Positions 6,965 through 13,891 are shown, numbered from the stretch's first letter. The stretch is DNA of 18,535 bases from Gemmatimonadota bacterium (GCA_947457715.1 CANGXK010000014.1:1-18535), one strand, 5' to 3'. Notes: generated by a model not told the origin, from the sequence alone. Numbers and translations: made by a program.

Positions 6965-7534
6965 TCAGGCGGGGCCCAGCACCTCGGTGAAAAACGGCTC
7001 GAGCTCGATCACGAACGGCACATCGGCACCCGCGGGCTGCCACTCCATGCGCTCGGCGTGGATGCTCGGGCGCTCGTCACCCGGCAGCCATCGCTCGATC
7101 AGGCGCGAGTCGAGGTCCACGATCCAGTACTCGATGTTCGCCCGCTGATAGCGACCGCGCTTCACGACGCGATCGAAGCGGGCGGTGCTGGGCGACAGGA
7201 TCTCGATGAAAAGCAGCGGGTGGCCGCGTTCCTCGTCGGTGCGCGGGCGACGCCCGTCGACCAGCGGCACTACGTAGAGATCCGGCTGCACGAGCGTGCG
7301 CGGGTCGAGCACCCAGTCTGAGGGGGCGCATACGATGGCGCCGACCCCGGCCGAACGCACGAGTGGCCCCAGCAGCAGCGCCAGCTCGGTCAACGCCGAC
7401 TGATGCAGGGTGCGCGGCGACGGGCTCACCAGCAGCTCCCCATCCACGCACTCGTACCGGTTGGACGGATCGTCCGGCAGCGCCTGCACCTCGGCGGCAG
7501 TCCAGATACGGGGCATGAGCGCGGGCATGGCCAT
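6965..7534 (-). CDS. Uma2 family protein (restriction-endonuclease-like fold)
   Basis: Uma2/DUF820 proteins have a PD-(D/E)XK nuclease-like core but mostly unknown biological roles. This 189-residue protein shows the family order: YECVDGELLVSPSP near the N-terminus (E33), VQPDLYVV (D85), LLFIEILSPST (E111), then DRVVKRGRYQ (K125) and EYWIVDLDSRLIE. All four putative active-site residues are present, so the core looks intact. The start is uncertain: I give the ATG at 7534, with in-frame alternatives at 7528, 7582 and 7609. The upstream ones would run into a strong hairpin (7599-7644). No ribosome site stands out. It is a single gene, without an obvious toxin-antitoxin or restriction partner beside it. 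Confidence 0.85.
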   Translation of the reverse strand: MAMPALMPRIWTAAEVQALPDDPSNRYECVDGELLVSPSPRTLHQSALTELALLLGPLVRSAGVGAIVCAPSDWVLDPRTLVQPDLYVVPLVDGRRPRTDEERGHPLLFIEILSPSTARFDRVVKRGRYQRANIEYWIVDLDSRLIERWLPGDERPSIHAERMEWQPAGADVPFVIELEPFFTEVLGPA

Positions 7535-7598
7535 AGTGTGCCGAGCAGCGGGGGGAGATGGCAAGGGGTCACGACCCATCATGACGGTCCGATCGGCG

Positions 7599-7644
7599 CC
7601 GTGCGTCATCGTTTTCCCGCCGGTAATACCGGGGAAACGCACGG
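7599..7644. repeat. Strong hairpin in the divergent Uma2 / hydrolase gap
   Basis: The outer stem is CCGTGCG (7599-7605) with CGCACGG (7638-7644). The inner stem is TTTCCC-CCGGTA with TACCGGGGAAA, around the perfect palindrome CCGGTAATACCGG (7620-7632). One or two unpaired bases and a 6-nt left bulge (TCATCG) remain. There is no T-tract on either side, so it does not look like an ordinary terminator. It lies about 90 bp before the hydrolase ATG and 65 bp before the chosen Uma2 start, which suits an operator or a leader structure. The function is unknown. Confidence 0.6.
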
Positions 7645-7731
7645 CCGGCCATGGGATGCATTACCCGGCCTGGCTCCGCGCACTAGACTCCCAGTGACCG
7701 CAGCCATACTCAACCTGCAGCCGGGATCCTG

Positions 7732-9330
7732 ATGCGCCGCTCTTCGTCGTCCATTGCCGTGCGTGCTGTCGCAGCAGCCCTGCTCTTCGCGACCGCGGTG
7801 GACGCCGTCGCCGCGCAGTCCAGCATCGCCCCGCCGGCCCGTTTTACCGATCCCGACCGCATTACAAAGCTGCGCGCCGCACTCCCGCAGGTCGACAGTG
7901 TGATGCGCGCCTTTGCCACGAACTCGCGCGTGCCCGGCATCGCCTACGGCGTGATCGTCGACGGCAAGCTGCTGCACGTGGCGGCGCTGGGCCTGCGCGA
8001 GGTGCCGAGCAAGGCGGCCGTGGATACCAGCTCGGTGTTTCGTATCGCTTCGATGACGAAGAGCTTTACAGCGCTCTCGATTCTGCAGCTGCGCGATGCC
8101 GGCAAGCTGTCACTCGATGACGCGGCCGAGCGCTATGTGCCGGAGCTCAAAGCGATGCGCTACGCGACCAGCGATGCGCCGCGCATCACGATCCGGCACT
8201 TGTTGTCGCACTCGGCGGGTTTCCCGGAGGACAACCCGTGGGGTGACCAACAGCTCGCGGCCACCGACGCGCAGCTGTCGGCCATGATCAAATCGGGCAT
8301 TCCGTTTTCGAACGCGCCCGGCACGGCATATGAGTATTCGAACTTCGGCTTCGCGATTCTCGGTCGCATCGTGCAGAACGTGAGCGGTATGCCGTACGCC
8401 CGCTACATCCAGCAGCGTGTGCTCCGCCCCCTCGGCATGACCTCCACCACCATGGAAGCGCGCGACGTGCCAGCCAATCGCCTCGCGCACGGTTATCGCC
8501 TGCAGGACGGCGCGTGGCTGGAAGAAGCGGCACTGCCCGACGGCTCGTTCGGTGCGATGGGCGGCATGCTCACGAGCAGCGCCGATCTGTCGCGCTGGGT
8601 GGCGCTCATGCTCGACGCGTGGCCGGCGCGCGATGGCGCCGAGTCGCCGGTGCTCAAGCGCTCGTCGCTGCGCGAGATGCAGCAGATCGCGCGCTTCAGC
8701 GGCGCTTCGGCCGCGCGCAATGCGGCCGGTGGTTTGTCACTGAACGCCGGTGGCTACGCCTACGGCCTGCGCTCGGCGTCGAACTGTCTGTTCGCGCATA
8801 TCGTGTCGCACTCCGGCGGCCTCCCCGGCTTCGGCTCGCAGATGCGGTGGCTCCCCGAGTACGGCGTGGGCATCGTGGCACTCGGCAACCTCACGTACAC
8901 GGGCTGGACGGGCGTGCTCGATCAGTCGTTCGAGATCCTGGCTCGCAGCGGCGGACTGAAGGCGCGTGAGCCACAGCCGGCGCCGGTGCTGCTGGCCATG
9001 CAGAGCCAAGTCACGCGCCTCGTGCAGGAGTGGCAGCAGCCGCTCGCCGACAGCATCGCGGCGATGAATCTGTTCCTCGACGAGTCCGGCCCGCGCCGAG
9101 CGGCGGCGATCGAGCAGATGTCGAACGCGGTGGGCGGCAACTGCAAGGCCGTTGGTCAGCTGTGGGCCGAGAACGCGTTGCGCGGCGTGTGGCGCATGCA
9201 GTGCGCGAACGGGGCGCTTTCGGTTGGCATTACGCTGGCGCCGACGGAACCGGCGCGCGTGCAGCAGTTCACGGTGGTGCCGATGAGGGCGGACGCGGTG
9301 TTGGGAGCGGCGCCGATTTGCCGGCAATGA
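7732..9330 (+). CDS. Serine beta-lactamase-family hydrolase, exported
   Basis: This belongs to the PF00144 family of class C-type beta-lactamases, D-alanyl carboxypeptidases and esterases. The product has 532 residues, longer than the ~350-400 of the bare domain. Residues 1-~29 form a signal peptide. The catalytic motifs are intact: SMTK (S107, K110), the YSN motif (201-203), and HSGG (359-362) in place of KTG. The usual LLSHSAGFP segment lies at ~156-164. From about residue 410 there is an extra C-terminal region with two cysteines (GNCKAV, MQCANG) and no motif I recognise. HSGG rather than KTG favours an esterase or peptidase over true beta-lactam resistance, but activity cannot be read from sequence. 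A member of the three-copy repeat family follows the stop at once. Confidence 0.9.
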   Translation: MRRSSSSIAVRAVAAALLFATAVDAVAAQSSIAPPARFTDPDRITKLRAALPQVDSVMRAFATNSRVPGIAYGVIVDGKLLHVAALGLREVPSKAAVDTSSVFRIASMTKSFTALSILQLRDAGKLSLDDAAERYVPELKAMRYATSDAPRITIRHLLSHSAGFPEDNPWGDQQLAATDAQLSAMIKSGIPFSNAPGTAYEYSNFGFAILGRIVQNVSGMPYARYIQQRVLRPLGMTSTTMEARDVPANRLAHGYRLQDGAWLEEAALPDGSFGAMGGMLTSSADLSRWVALMLDAWPARDGAESPVLKRSSLREMQQIARFSGASAARNAAGGLSLNAGGYAYGLRSASNCLFAHIVSHSGGLPGFGSQMRWLPEYGVGIVALGNLTYTGWTGVLDQSFEILARSGGLKAREPQPAPVLLAMQSQVTRLVQEWQQPLADSIAAMNLFLDESGPRRAAAIEQMSNAVGGNCKAVGQLWAENALRGVWRMQCANGALSVGITLAPTEPARVQQFTVVPMRADAVLGAAPICRQ

Positions 9331-9416
9331 ACGGCTGAGTACACAGTGATCCGAGTTCTGGCTTCAGACTTTGTATAGTGGTCAGAACTCAGCAACTACA
9401 GTGCTCAGTGCTGAGC
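9331..9416 (+). repeat. Repeat family R, copy A (3' of the hydrolase gene)
   Basis: The core GTATAGTGGTCAG lies at 9373-9385. Copies A and B share 37 nt from the core rightward with three mismatches, through CTACAGTGCTCAGT. The edges form an imperfect terminal inverted repeat: the left GAGTACACAGT... reads much like the complement of the right ...ACTACAGTGCTC. It starts within 10 nt of the stop codon. Its orientation is the same as that of the upstream gene. Confidence 0.85.
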
Positions 9417-9417
9417 A

Positions 9418-9430
9418 TTTGACTGGCGGC
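9418..9430 (+). repeat. 13-bp direct repeat, left copy
   Basis: TTTGACTGGCGGC is identical at 9418-9430 and 10786-10798, with GC and one variable base before both. The pair brackets the beta-propeller gene. It adjoins copy A on this side and lies just behind the gene's stop codon on the other. Confidence 0.7.
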
Positions 9431-9470
9431 GGCTTTGGATGGCCTCGGTGGTCGATGGGCATCGTTGGTT

Positions 9471-9510
9471 CACGCGAAGGGCGCGAAGGGCCGCGAAGAT
9501 GCGCGAGGAC
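9471..9510 (+). repeat. Degenerate CGCGAAGGG tandem repeat
   Basis: Four roughly 9-10-nt units occur in a row (CGCGAAGGG, CGCGAAGGGC, CGCGAAGAT, GCGCGAGGA). It lies in the 272-bp gap between the hydrolase gene and the propeller gene. Similar intergenic CGCGAAGG strings are familiar from environmental bacterial genomes. I see no coding potential that I would trust here. Confidence 0.6.
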
Positions 9511-9590
9511 AAGCAGGGGGCAGCGTCCGTATCATCGCGCGCCGCTACAACGCGAAGACTATGAGTTGCCTCGTTCGATCCTTAATTGAC

Positions 9591-9605
9591 GGAGGTGATA
9601 CGGTG
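9591..9605 (+). promoter_or_regulatory. Ribosome site fixing a GTG start
   Basis: GGAGG (9591-9595) sits 7 nt before GTG at 9603. It decides the start of the propeller gene, whose frame is open back to 9435 without a better site. Confidence 0.75.
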
Positions 9606-10775
9606 CGAAGTCTGAACGGCGCTCGATGGCGACTGACTTTCCCTGATCTTGCTTGGCCAATAGCTGCTGCAACCGTGATGATTGGACTGGTCGGTTCGAC
9701 CGCTCGCTCGCAGACAGCCGGGCCTCGTTTTGTGAAGGAGGTCGAATTTGTTCATGAACTCGTTACCGTGACGGGCGTACGCGAGCTATCCGATCGCACC
9801 ATTCTCGTCGGCGATCGTAGCGAGAAGACGGTATTTCTCGTAGCTCGCGCAGACCGGCAAGGACGTGCAATCCTCACGAGAGGGGGTGGTCCGGGCGAGG
9901 TGATGAGCCTCTCAGAAATGGTCGCCGCCTCCGCAGACTCCACGCTGATCTATGACAGCGCCCAGCAACGCGTACTTGTCCTCGCGGGATCCCGCGTGGC
10001 ACGCACCTTTTTACAGATGGACGCGCCGTGGAAAAACGAGTTCGACTTTCCGATGGCGGTCGACAATGCCGGCAATTCGTACGGTCTGCGCGCCAAGGCC
10101 TCGGCGATTCGCAAGGGGCCCATCAACCCGGGGAAGTTGAGCGTCTATGCCGCCGACTCGGCGGACATGGTGATGCTTTCGAAGGGATCGACTGCTGGCC
10201 GCGTGTTGTTCACCATTCGCGGGGCCTTCACGGCGTCAAACATGAAGGTGAAGACGATCGCGGGCATGACGTCATACTATCACCTGACGGCGTTGCTCGA
10301 CCGTCCAGATCTCGCGGCCGTCTGCGCTGACGGGAGCGTGCTCCATGCCGACACGAGAGAGGGCCGCGTGTCGTGGTGGCGAGCAGGCCAACGGATCGCC
10401 GCCGCGAGTCATCCGTTTGCGCGCCCGCCTGTGACGCAAGCGCTCAAACGTCTCGCCATTGTCGAATCCCAGGGCGCCAAGAACGCCGTCTTTTTCTCGC
10501 CGGAAGAGTATCCGCCTTGGCCGGCGCGCATGCCGGCCTTTGACAAGAACGGCGCCTGGTGCCTTCCCTCCAGCGACGCAATCCTCGAGGGAAACGTGGA
10601 CGCCACCGGAGCGAGGCCGATGTACTTCGTCTCCAAGACCGGAACGGTTTCGCCAATACGCGGCGTGCCTCCACGAGCGAAGGTGGTTGGCGTGGGAGCG
10701 AGCGGGGTCTACTTGGCGATGGAATCCGAAGACGGCTTGGTGACGATCGCGCGCTATCAGCTTGCCGAGCGGTAG
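9603..10775 (+). CDS. Exported protein, probable six-bladed beta-propeller
   Basis: From the GTG at 9603 the product has 390 residues. Residues ~17-37 are hydrophobic (PIAAATVMIGLVGSTARS) and end in an AxS-like site, so it is probably exported or anchored. The rest alternates short beta strands and turns: VRELSDRTILVGDRSEKTVFLV, then LTRGGGPGEVMSLSEM (GGGPGE at 94-99), STLIYDSAQQRVLVL and, late, GVYLAMESEDGLVTIARY. The sensor-like 'R-G-GPGE' stretch and repeated strand pattern fit six-bladed propeller lipoprotein-like families, without a specific assignment. There is no catalytic motif. Its codon use looks less GC-biased than its neighbours. It lies alone between inverted copies A and B of repeat family R and between two 13-bp direct repeats, which suggests a cassette of separate origin. 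Confidence 0.7.
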   Translation: MRSLNGARWRLTFPDLAWPIAAATVMIGLVGSTARSQTAGPRFVKEVEFVHELVTVTGVRELSDRTILVGDRSEKTVFLVARADRQGRAILTRGGGPGEVMSLSEMVAASADSTLIYDSAQQRVLVLAGSRVARTFLQMDAPWKNEFDFPMAVDNAGNSYGLRAKASAIRKGPINPGKLSVYAADSADMVMLSKGSTAGRVLFTIRGAFTASNMKVKTIAGMTSYYHLTALLDRPDLAAVCADGSVLHADTREGRVSWWRAGQRIAAASHPFARPPVTQALKRLAIVESQGAKNAVFFSPEEYPPWPARMPAFDKNGAWCLPSSDAILEGNVDATGARPMYFVSKTGTVSPIRGVPPRAKVVGVGASGVYLAMESEDGLVTIARYQLAER

Positions 10776-10785
10776 GAGGCGAGCG

Positions 10786-10798
10786 TTTGACTGGCGGC
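10786..10798 (+). repeat. 13-bp direct repeat, right copy
   Basis: This is the identical partner of 9418-9430, beginning 10 nt after the propeller gene's stop codon. The next 57 nt, up to repeat copy B, show nothing I can name. Confidence 0.7.
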
Positions 10799-10855
10799 AT
10801 GGCCGTGAGTGCACCGCAATCCCGAGCGGCGCACATCACCAAGGAAATTCTCGAA

Positions 10856-10937
10856 ACTGAGCACTGTAGCTGCTGAACTCTGACCACTATACCCAGTCTG
10901 ACGCCTGTGCCTGACCGTCTGAACTCAGACCACTGAG
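10856..10937 (-). repeat. Repeat family R, copy B (3' of the RnfD-like gene)
   Basis: This copy is inverted relative to copies A and C. Its core reads CTGACCACTATAC on the plus strand (10880-10892). It shares about 33 nt with copy C, left of and including the core, with two differences, and 37 nt with copy A to the right of it. The element overlaps the last codons of the RnfD-like gene. Relative to that minus-strand gene it has the same orientation as A and C have to theirs. Confidence 0.85.
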
Positions 10938-11776
10938 CTGTTCCGCCGCGCCCGCACGCGCTGCCTCCGCCACGCTTCCCACACGTTGGCCACCAGCAGT
11001 CCCGCCAGCAGGAAGTACACCGCACCCACCAGCTCGAACACCAGATACGACACCACCGCCGTGATCACGCCGAACACGATCTGCTCGCGCGCTTTGGGCG
11101 GTGACGTGGGCGGATCGGTCACCATGAAGAACGCGAAGAACAGCGCCGCGTGCAGGTCGGGCTCCCGATACAGCTCGGCCACCTTCGCCGGATCGCCCAC
11201 GAATGCGGTGAGCGTGAACAGCAGAAAGTGCACCCCGAGAAACGCCAGCACCGCCGGCATCTTGTTCACGCGATCGGTGATGAATACGCCGGTCACGAAC
11301 AGCGCGGCGATGGCGAGGATGGGCAGCTCCGGAAGGGCGCCCCACCACGAATGCCCCGTATCGAAGGCGAAGTAGCTGATCACCAGCGCCAGTGCGGCGG
11401 GGTTGAACACGTTGGCCGAGCGTCCGCGCGCCACGTACTTGCTGAGCACTCCGATAACGGCGGTCATCGCGGCAACCTTCCACGAGCCGAACGGGCTGAG
11501 CACCATCGCCACCAGCAGCCCCGTGAGCAGCGCACCGCTAGGGAACGACCACTCCTTGTCGCGGTAGCGCAGGATTGGCGCGTCCACCAGCATCGCGGCG
11601 ATGGCCGCGGCCGCCACACCGGGCGCCACCACCGCGAAGCCGCTGTGCGCACCCGCGAGCGGGATCAGCACCGCGAGCGCGATCACCAGCAGCCCCTTTG
11701 GAGTCTTGAAGAACTTCGTGAGCGACTTGAACGAGTTGCTCGGCATCGGTGACATGGTCGCGACCACTTCAGACAT
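10925..11776 (-). CDS. RnfD/NqrB-like integral membrane protein
   Basis: The family forms the membrane, flavin- and quinone-related core of Rnf and Na+-NQR electron-transfer complexes. This 283-residue protein has about eight to nine hydrophobic segments (from ~28 to ~266), with the conserved VFNPAALAL (123-131) and a TDPPTSP segment (220-226) before the last helices, both typical of RnfD/NqrB. It lacks an SGAT flavinylation motif of its own, unlike full RnfD. I chose the ATG at 11776, which overlaps the apbE stop by 8 nt (ATGTCTGA) and implies coupled translation; ATG at 11755 is the alternative. The final residues (SSVV) and the stop lie inside repeat copy B. No other Rnf/Nqr subunit genes are nearby, so its electron partners are probably the FMN-binding protein of the same operon plus an unknown donor. 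Confidence 0.85.
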   Translation of the reverse strand: MSEVVATMSPMPSNSFKSLTKFFKTPKGLLVIALAVLIPLAGAHSGFAVVAPGVAAAAIAAMLVDAPILRYRDKEWSFPSGALLTGLLVAMVLSPFGSWKVAAMTAVIGVLSKYVARGRSANVFNPAALALVISYFAFDTGHSWWGALPELPILAIAALFVTGVFITDRVNKMPAVLAFLGVHFLLFTLTAFVGDPAKVAELYREPDLHAALFFAFFMVTDPPTSPPKAREQIVFGVITAVVSYLVFELVGAVYFLLAGLLVANVWEAWRRQRVRARRNSSVV

Positions 11777-12734
11777 CGATCCAATCCGGCGTTGTGTGAC
11801 GAACGAGCGGCGCATCCACCAGGCACGCGCGAAGTTCATGATGTGCGAGGAGCGCGAGTCCCTCATCGCAGCCCAGTACGAAGGCCGCGGTGCCCAAGGC
11901 GTCGGCCACCATCGCGGTCGGGGCGATCACCGAGGCACTGATCACGTCGCGCGGCGACGCACCGGTGGACGGATCGAGCAGATGATGTTCACCCGAAGCG
12001 CTATCCGCAATCGCGCCGTCGGCCACGCGGCGCTCATAATCGCCCGAAGTGCACAGCGCAGCGTCCGTAATCGCAACGCGCGTGAGCAGCGCATTCAATT
12101 CGCGCGGATGGCGAATCCCGACCGTCCACGGCTGCTCGGCGGCGTTGTGTCCGCCGCAATACAGGTCGCCGCCAGCGTCGACCACGAAATTCGCCAGCGG
12201 CCGCAGCTCCTGCACCGCCATGTCGATGGCGAGTCCTTTGGCCACGGCGCCGAGGTCGAGCAGTAAGGCGCGTTCGAGTCGGACGGTCCGCGCGGACTCG
12301 CTCAGCACCACATCGCGGTACGACACCGGCTCCTCATCACTCACACCGGAGCGCACCACCGCCCCATCGCGATAATCACGATGGAATCCGCGGGCTTCCA
12401 TACGCGCGCCCACCGTGGGATCGAACGCCCCGTGTGTTTCTTCGGCCACCGCCACGGCAAAGCGCAGCGCCTCGAACAGCATCGGCGACACCTCCACATC
12501 AACGCTGCGCGTGGCACACAGGCGCCGCAGTTCGCTGCCGGCATCGAACCGCGAACACACCGACTCCACGCGACCGAACCAGGCGAAGGCCCGTTCAATG
12601 GCGAGATCGCGTATGCGACGGGCGCGCGCACTGCGATCGTGTCCGACCACTTCGATCGTGACTACCGTCCCCATGCGCGCACGCGACGACTTCGGCGCAC
12701 TCACGAGCACACCATCGAGCACAGCGAAACTCAC
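11769..12734 (-). CDS. apbE: FAD:protein FMN transferase
   Basis: ApbE splits FAD and attaches FMN through a phosphoester bond to a Thr/Ser in target proteins, using Mg2+. The 321-residue product shows the family motifs in order: RMGTVVTIEV (20-29), HGAFDPTVG (101-109), DLGAVAKGLAID (160-171), VDAGGD (185-190), TSGDYER (229-235), HLLDPSTG (251-258) and ADALGTAAFVLG (277-288). The start is the GTG at 12734, in a GTGA overlap with the stop codon of the FMN-binding gene. The frame extends further upstream but inside the neighbour's coding sequence. No signal peptide or lipobox is visible, although many ApbE proteins act outside the cytoplasm. The obvious substrate is T273 of the upstream-encoded protein. 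Confidence 0.93.
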   Translation of the reverse strand: MSFAVLDGVLVSAPKSSRARMGTVVTIEVVGHDRSARARRIRDLAIERAFAWFGRVESVCSRFDAGSELRRLCATRSVDVEVSPMLFEALRFAVAVAEETHGAFDPTVGARMEARGFHRDYRDGAVVRSGVSDEEPVSYRDVVLSESARTVRLERALLLDLGAVAKGLAIDMAVQELRPLANFVVDAGGDLYCGGHNAAEQPWTVGIRHPRELNALLTRVAITDAALCTSGDYERRVADGAIADSASGEHHLLDPSTGASPRDVISASVIAPTAMVADALGTAAFVLGCDEGLALLAHHELRACLVDAPLVRHTTPDWIDV

Positions 12735-13606
12735 TTCGCCTGCGCGAGCGCCTGCGTCACCGCGTAGTAGAACGCGTCGGAGCTCACCGTGGCGCCCGAC
12801 ACATAGTCGACCTCGGCCGACTGACGCGCCACCACCTGCGGCACCAGAATCGCGATCCATGAGCACGAGTAGCGCGTGAGGCACTGCGAGATCACGGCGT
12901 TCGTGATGCGTCCGTTCTGGATCTCGACCATCGCTTCGATGTCGCCGTGTCGCGACGTGCCGCGGCCGAGGTACACGCCGTCCTTGTAGGATGTCCTGGC
13001 GGCCGGCTTGGGGGCGGGTGCCGCAGCGGGTGCCGCGGCCGGTGCCGCAGCGGGCGACGGCGACGGCGTGGACACCGGCGCGGGCGGCGCAGCGGACATC
13101 GGCGGCGCCTGCACCGGCGCCTGCACCGGCGCCTGCATCGCCGGAGCATTCGGCGTCACCGCAGGCGTGGCGGCGGCCGGCGTCACGGTGGCACTGGCCG
13201 ATGCCGCGACCTTAGGCGGCGGAGCGGCCTCTAGGGTCGCCACGTGCGCGGGCGAAGACGGCGTCGCCGCCACGGGCTTTGACGCAGGCGAACTGACCGA
13301 CGGTGACAGCGCCGACCCGATGTTGGTGGGCGCCGGCAGCATCAAGCCCGCTGTAGGCGCCGCCACCGTACTCGGCGCGTCCACCACCGGCATCGCCGGA
13401 ATCAACGACTCGCCCAATTCCCCTGCCGCCGTACGATCACCGACCCCATCGGCACCCGCCCGTGACGCACCGCGCGGACGACGTTCGGCACTCTCGGCGG
13501 CCATACGATCGGCCGCCGGTTTCGTTTTCGCGAAACCGGCCGTGTAGACGATCAGCACGGCCGCAGCACCGAGGGCGACCAGATTGTTGCCGCGAGGCTT
13601 GGACAC
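12731..13606 (-). CDS. Membrane-anchored FMN-binding domain protein
   Basis: The FMN_bind domain carries a covalently bound FMN and passes electrons, as in NqrC/RnfG. The product has 291 residues. Residues ~9-25 form one membrane anchor (LVALGAAAVLIVYTAGF). Residues ~70-203 are a Pro/Ala-rich linker with in-frame tandem units (APVQ and AAAP types). The domain occupies ~206-291: YKDGVYLGRGTSRHGDIEA, QNGRITNAVIS, a Cys pair C242/C248 in QCLTRYSCSW, and the flavinylation motif D-YV-SGAT-VS with T273 as predicted attachment site. The start is a GTG at 13606; there is no good ribosome site, but the charged N-terminus before the anchor fits. It is the first gene of a three-gene operon with overlapping apbE and RnfD-like genes. 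Confidence 0.9.
   Translation of the reverse strand: MSKPRGNNLVALGAAAVLIVYTAGFAKTKPAADRMAAESAERRPRGASRAGADGVGDRTAAGELGESLIPAMPVVDAPSTVAAPTAGLMLPAPTNIGSALSPSVSSPASKPVAATPSSPAHVATLEAAPPPKVAASASATVTPAAATPAVTPNAPAMQAPVQAPVQAPPMSAAPPAPVSTPSPSPAAAPAAAPAAAPAPKPAARTSYKDGVYLGRGTSRHGDIEAMVEIQNGRITNAVISQCLTRYSCSWIAILVPQVVARQSAEVDYVSGATVSSDAFYYAVTQALAQAK
13017..13139 (-). repeat. Two in-frame 12-bp tandem repeats in the linker
   Basis: On the plus strand, GGTGCCGCAGCG-type units occur three times at 13017-13052, and GGCGCCTGCACC units three times at 13104-13139. Both unit lengths are multiples of three, so gain or loss of a unit changes only the length of the Pro/Ala linker. Confidence 0.85.
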
Positions 13607-13667
13607 GGGAGAGGGCGGGCGCGTCGAAAGGCGAAGGAACAGGTCGGACCTGGAGCGAGAACGTGCT

Positions 13668-13673
13668 TATATA
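13668..13673 (-). promoter_or_regulatory. AT-rich -10 candidate for the flavin operon
   Basis: TATATA stands out in a very GC-rich stretch, 62 bp upstream of the GTG of the FMN-binding protein. I cannot find a matching -35 at normal spacing, so this is only a candidate. The rest of the 285-bp gap (13607-13891) holds only the terminator listed next. Confidence 0.25.
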
Positions 13674-13831
13674 CGCCGCGAACGCCCGCTCTGCTGCGCC
13701 CGTCGAGCCATTCCCGCGCGGCTACGGCACGGCGAGGCTATCGTGTCCAGGCTCGCCGAGTCGCATCCGGGGCGGATGACGCGTGGGTGGACGGGGACCT
13801 TCAACCAACCCGACGCGATGCTGGGTATGCC

Positions 13832-13871
13832 GGAAACAACAAACCGCGCGGACCCGTGAAGGTCCGCGCGG
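13832..13871 (-). terminator. Rho-independent terminator of the fasciclin gene
   Basis: A perfect 11-bp stem CCGCGCGGACC/GGTCCGCGCGG (13844-13854 and 13861-13871) encloses a 6-nt loop. On the minus strand it is followed by the T-rich TTTGTTGTTT. It begins 20 nt after the fasciclin stop codon and also shields the downstream flavin operon from read-through. Confidence 0.92.
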
Positions 13872-13891
13872 CTGTGTACTGAGCGCCCGAA

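Noticed and set aside
6965..7534. Restriction-modification or defence gene
   Set aside because: Uma2 proteins share the nuclease fold, but no methyltransferase, toxin partner or other defence gene is adjacent.
7732..9330. Antibiotic-resistance beta-lactamase
   Set aside because: The third motif is HSGG, the protein is long and the context is not a resistance locus. Family membership alone does not support resistance.
9373..9385. TATAGT within repeat copy A as promoter of the propeller gene
   Set aside because: It lies about 220 bp upstream and has no good -35. The same word recurs in copies behind genes with no downstream gene on that strand.
9331..10937. Insertion sequence or composite transposon
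   Set aside because: There is no transposase or integrase, and no confirmed target duplication outside the repeats. Only a cassette hypothesis is kept.
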